Positions 32,583 through 34,247 of a DNA stretch of 34,247 nt are shown one piece after another. Source of the stretch: an uncultured Ruminococcus sp. (lineage in GTDB: Bacteria > Bacillota > Clostridia > Oscillospirales > Acutalibacteraceae). The notes beneath the pieces are model-generated. The model was not told where the DNA came from. It ran no database searches and worked only from the letters and a program-made list of their open reading frames with translations. The stretch's first letter is position 1. Each line of letters opens with the position of its first letter. A program made the translations under genes and the position numbers. The stretch is taken from assembly GCA_946414115.1 (NCBI GenBank), contig CAMKNF010000002.1, positions 1-34,247 on the forward strand. The letters run 5' to 3'.

Positions 32583-34097
32583 ATGAAAGCAAAACGCAGT
32601 TTATATAACTTCATTTTCAGTATAATAAGCCAAATCATTACATTTGCGATGGGTATTATTATTCCCAGACTGTTTTTAATGAGTTTAGGTTCCGAAGCAA
32701 ACGGTCTTGTATCGTCAATCGGTCAAGTGTTCACTTACGTAGGATTATTGGAAGCAGGAATCGGTGCTACTGCAATACAAGCCCTTTATAAGCCGATTTC
32801 GGAGAATAATAAACTTCAAATAAACAGAATACTTTCAGCGTCTAACCGAACATATAAAAGAATTGGGAAAATCTATATTCTGTGTGTGGCAGGCATTGCA
32901 ATTATATATCCCTTATTCGTAAAATCGGATATACCGGTATGGCAGATAGTCGGAGTCGTTATTTTTTCGGGAATGGGCAATGCAATCAATTTCCTTTTGC
33001 AGCAAAACTATGTTGTTCTGCTGTCTGCCGAAGGAAAAGGATATGTTACTACTAACTTGAATTTGATACTAAATGTTTTGTCAAGTTTAGCAAAAGCAGT
33101 ATTACTTATGCTTGGATATAATGTAGTTATTATTGTTGGAGCTCAATTTGTAATTACATTGCTTCGTATACTGTTCATGAGAATTTATATTAAGAAAGAG
33201 TATAAATGGTTGGATGTTAAGCAGGAACCGGATTTTTCCGCCCTTTCAAAGCAAAAATATGCAATGGTTCAGCAATTATCATATTTTGTTTATTCAAATA
33301 CAGATATTGTTGTTCTTACTGCCTTTTGTAATTTGAAAATTGTAAGTGTTTATGTAATATATAATACTATCATCGGTGTTATTGAAGGAATAGTGTCATC
33401 AATTACATCCAGCGTTACGTTTGCATTGGGACAACTGTATAACGAAGATTTTAAAATGTTTAAAAAGGTGTACGAAATTTATGATACGTTGTATATGACC
33501 ATAGTGTTTGCTTTATTTTCAGCAGTATATCTTTGTGTTATTCCGTTTTTGTCGGTGTATACACGTGGTGTAACAGATGTTAATTATTTAGATAATACAT
33601 TGGCGCTTCTGTTTGTGGTTTTAAAGTTGGTTACCACATTGAGATCACAGAGTCAAAATACGGTGAATTTTGCAGGATGCTTTAAGGAAACACAGAAAAG
33701 TGCTGTTTTTGAGGCAATTATTAATTTATCGGTTTCTTTAGTATGCGTTTATTTTATCGGAATATACGGAGTTATTATCGGAAGTATTGTCGGAACACTT
33801 TACAGAGGTATTTCTGTTACAAACTATTCGAACAAGCATATTTTAAAGTACGAAAAGACCGAAAAATTTAAAAAGTATATTCGTTGGGGAATCTATATTG
33901 CAGTATTTGCTATTATTTGTTTAGTTACAAATGGGATTCTCCCACAGAGTGCAGACAATTATTTGCAATGGTTCTGCCTTGCCGTACCATGTACTATTGT
34001 TCCTGTTGCAGTATATGGCATCCTTTGGGTTGTTTTAGACAGAAAAGTTGCATCTGATGCTATGCAAATTCTCAAGTCAAAATTAAAAAGGAAATAG
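32583..34097 (+). CDS. Wzx-like lipid-linked oligosaccharide flippase
   Basis: This is a 504-residue integral membrane protein of the MOP/PST exporter superfamily with about 12-14 hydrophobic helices. The N-terminal FIFSIISQIITFAMGIIIPR and a long hydrophilic loop near 205-225 are typical. Such proteins move undecaprenyl-linked repeat units across the membrane for polymerisation by an EpsG/Wzy-type enzyme, here encoded at 22186-23307. GGAAGTGA precedes the ATG, and the gene follows the GT-D gene after one base. Confidence 0.9.
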   Translation: MKAKRSLYNFIFSIISQIITFAMGIIIPRLFLMSLGSEANGLVSSIGQVFTYVGLLEAGIGATAIQALYKPISENNKLQINRILSASNRTYKRIGKIYILCVAGIAIIYPLFVKSDIPVWQIVGVVIFSGMGNAINFLLQQNYVVLLSAEGKGYVTTNLNLILNVLSSLAKAVLLMLGYNVVIIVGAQFVITLLRILFMRIYIKKEYKWLDVKQEPDFSALSKQKYAMVQQLSYFVYSNTDIVVLTAFCNLKIVSVYVIYNTIIGVIEGIVSSITSSVTFALGQLYNEDFKMFKKVYEIYDTLYMTIVFALFSAVYLCVIPFLSVYTRGVTDVNYLDNTLALLFVVLKLVTTLRSQSQNTVNFAGCFKETQKSAVFEAIINLSVSLVCVYFIGIYGVIIGSIVGTLYRGISVTNYSNKHILKYEKTEKFKKYIRWGIYIAVFAIICLVTNGILPQSADNYLQWFCLAVPCTIVPVAVYGILWVVLDRKVASDAMQILKSKLKRK

Positions 34098-34101
34098 AAA
34101 G

Positions 34102-34247
34102 ATGAGTAGAAAAAAGGTTATTATTGTAAATAATTTACTGGGATATTATGGTGCTGAAAATGTGCTGATTAATATGGTGAATAATTTAGATCAAAAAAAA
34201 TACGAAGTAACGGTTTTAACACTGAATGAAAGTGACAGCAGCAAATT
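34102..34247 (+). CDS. GT4 glycosyltransferase, 3'-truncated by window end
   Basis: Only the first 48 codons are present. They read KKVIIVNNLLGYYGAENVL and continue into a VNNLDQKKYEVTVLTL strand, the N-terminal GxGAE pattern of family 4 enzymes. The ATG lies four bases after the flippase stop, with AGAAAGATG and a GGAAATAG upstream. The donor-binding half is outside the window. Confidence 0.75.
   Translation, partial: MSRKKVIIVNNLLGYYGAENVLINMVNNLDQKKYEVTVLTLNESDSSK

Overview
The window is a contig end from a Gram-positive, endospore-forming, polysaccharide-degrading gut Clostridium relative, most likely Oscillospiraceae (Ruminococcus or [Eubacterium] siraeum type). This is inferred from two secreted dockerin-bearing proteins (cellulosome-type parts), the sporulation regulator SpoIIID, LexA, class II aldolase, strong AGGAGG-type ribosome sites and TTGACA/TATAAT-like promoters. 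No rRNA or tRNA gene is visible, so the species cannot be fixed. Bases 1-45 are Illumina adapter, so the true genomic sequence starts at 46, inside lepA.

Region 1 (46-12,477) is a housekeeping mosaic with long intergenic gaps. It holds 5'-truncated lepA, a dockerin-CAP protein, fructose-bisphosphate aldolase, an HtrA-like membrane protease, and a lone AT-rich gene for a dCTP-deaminase/dUTPase-fold protein with three C-terminal membrane helices. A lexA-hydrolase operon, spoIIID and a transglutaminase-dockerin protein follow. The gaps carry three copies of a roughly 0.4-0.5 kb dispersed element with a conserved left-end hairpin (in copy 2 by a compensatory base change). The best copy has short terminal inverted repeats.

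Region 2 (12,478-17,192) is a one-carbon/methionine operon: metF, a free-standing MetH reactivation domain and a MetH that lacks that domain, with overlapping reading frames. A convergent membrane-anchored metallophosphoesterase follows.

Region 3 (17,510 to the end) is a visibly AT-richer, single-direction surface-polysaccharide or glycan locus. It opens with a bacillosamine-type module: PglE-like aminotransferase, PglC-like phosphoglycosyl transferase, PglD-like acetyltransferase and PglA-like glycosyltransferase. Next come an EpsG/Wzy-like polymerase, glycosyltransferases of GT2, GT4, GT32 and GT-D types, two hexapeptide acyltransferases and a Wzx flippase. The window ends inside another GT4 gene. 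The expected logic is to build the first sugar on undecaprenyl phosphate, extend it, decorate it with acyl groups, flip it and polymerise it. The 4,6-dehydratase for the first sugar and any chain-length or kinase regulators are not in the window.

The most novel-looking single gene is the dCTP-deaminase-fold membrane protein at 6246-7073, whose expected catalytic glutamate is an arginine.
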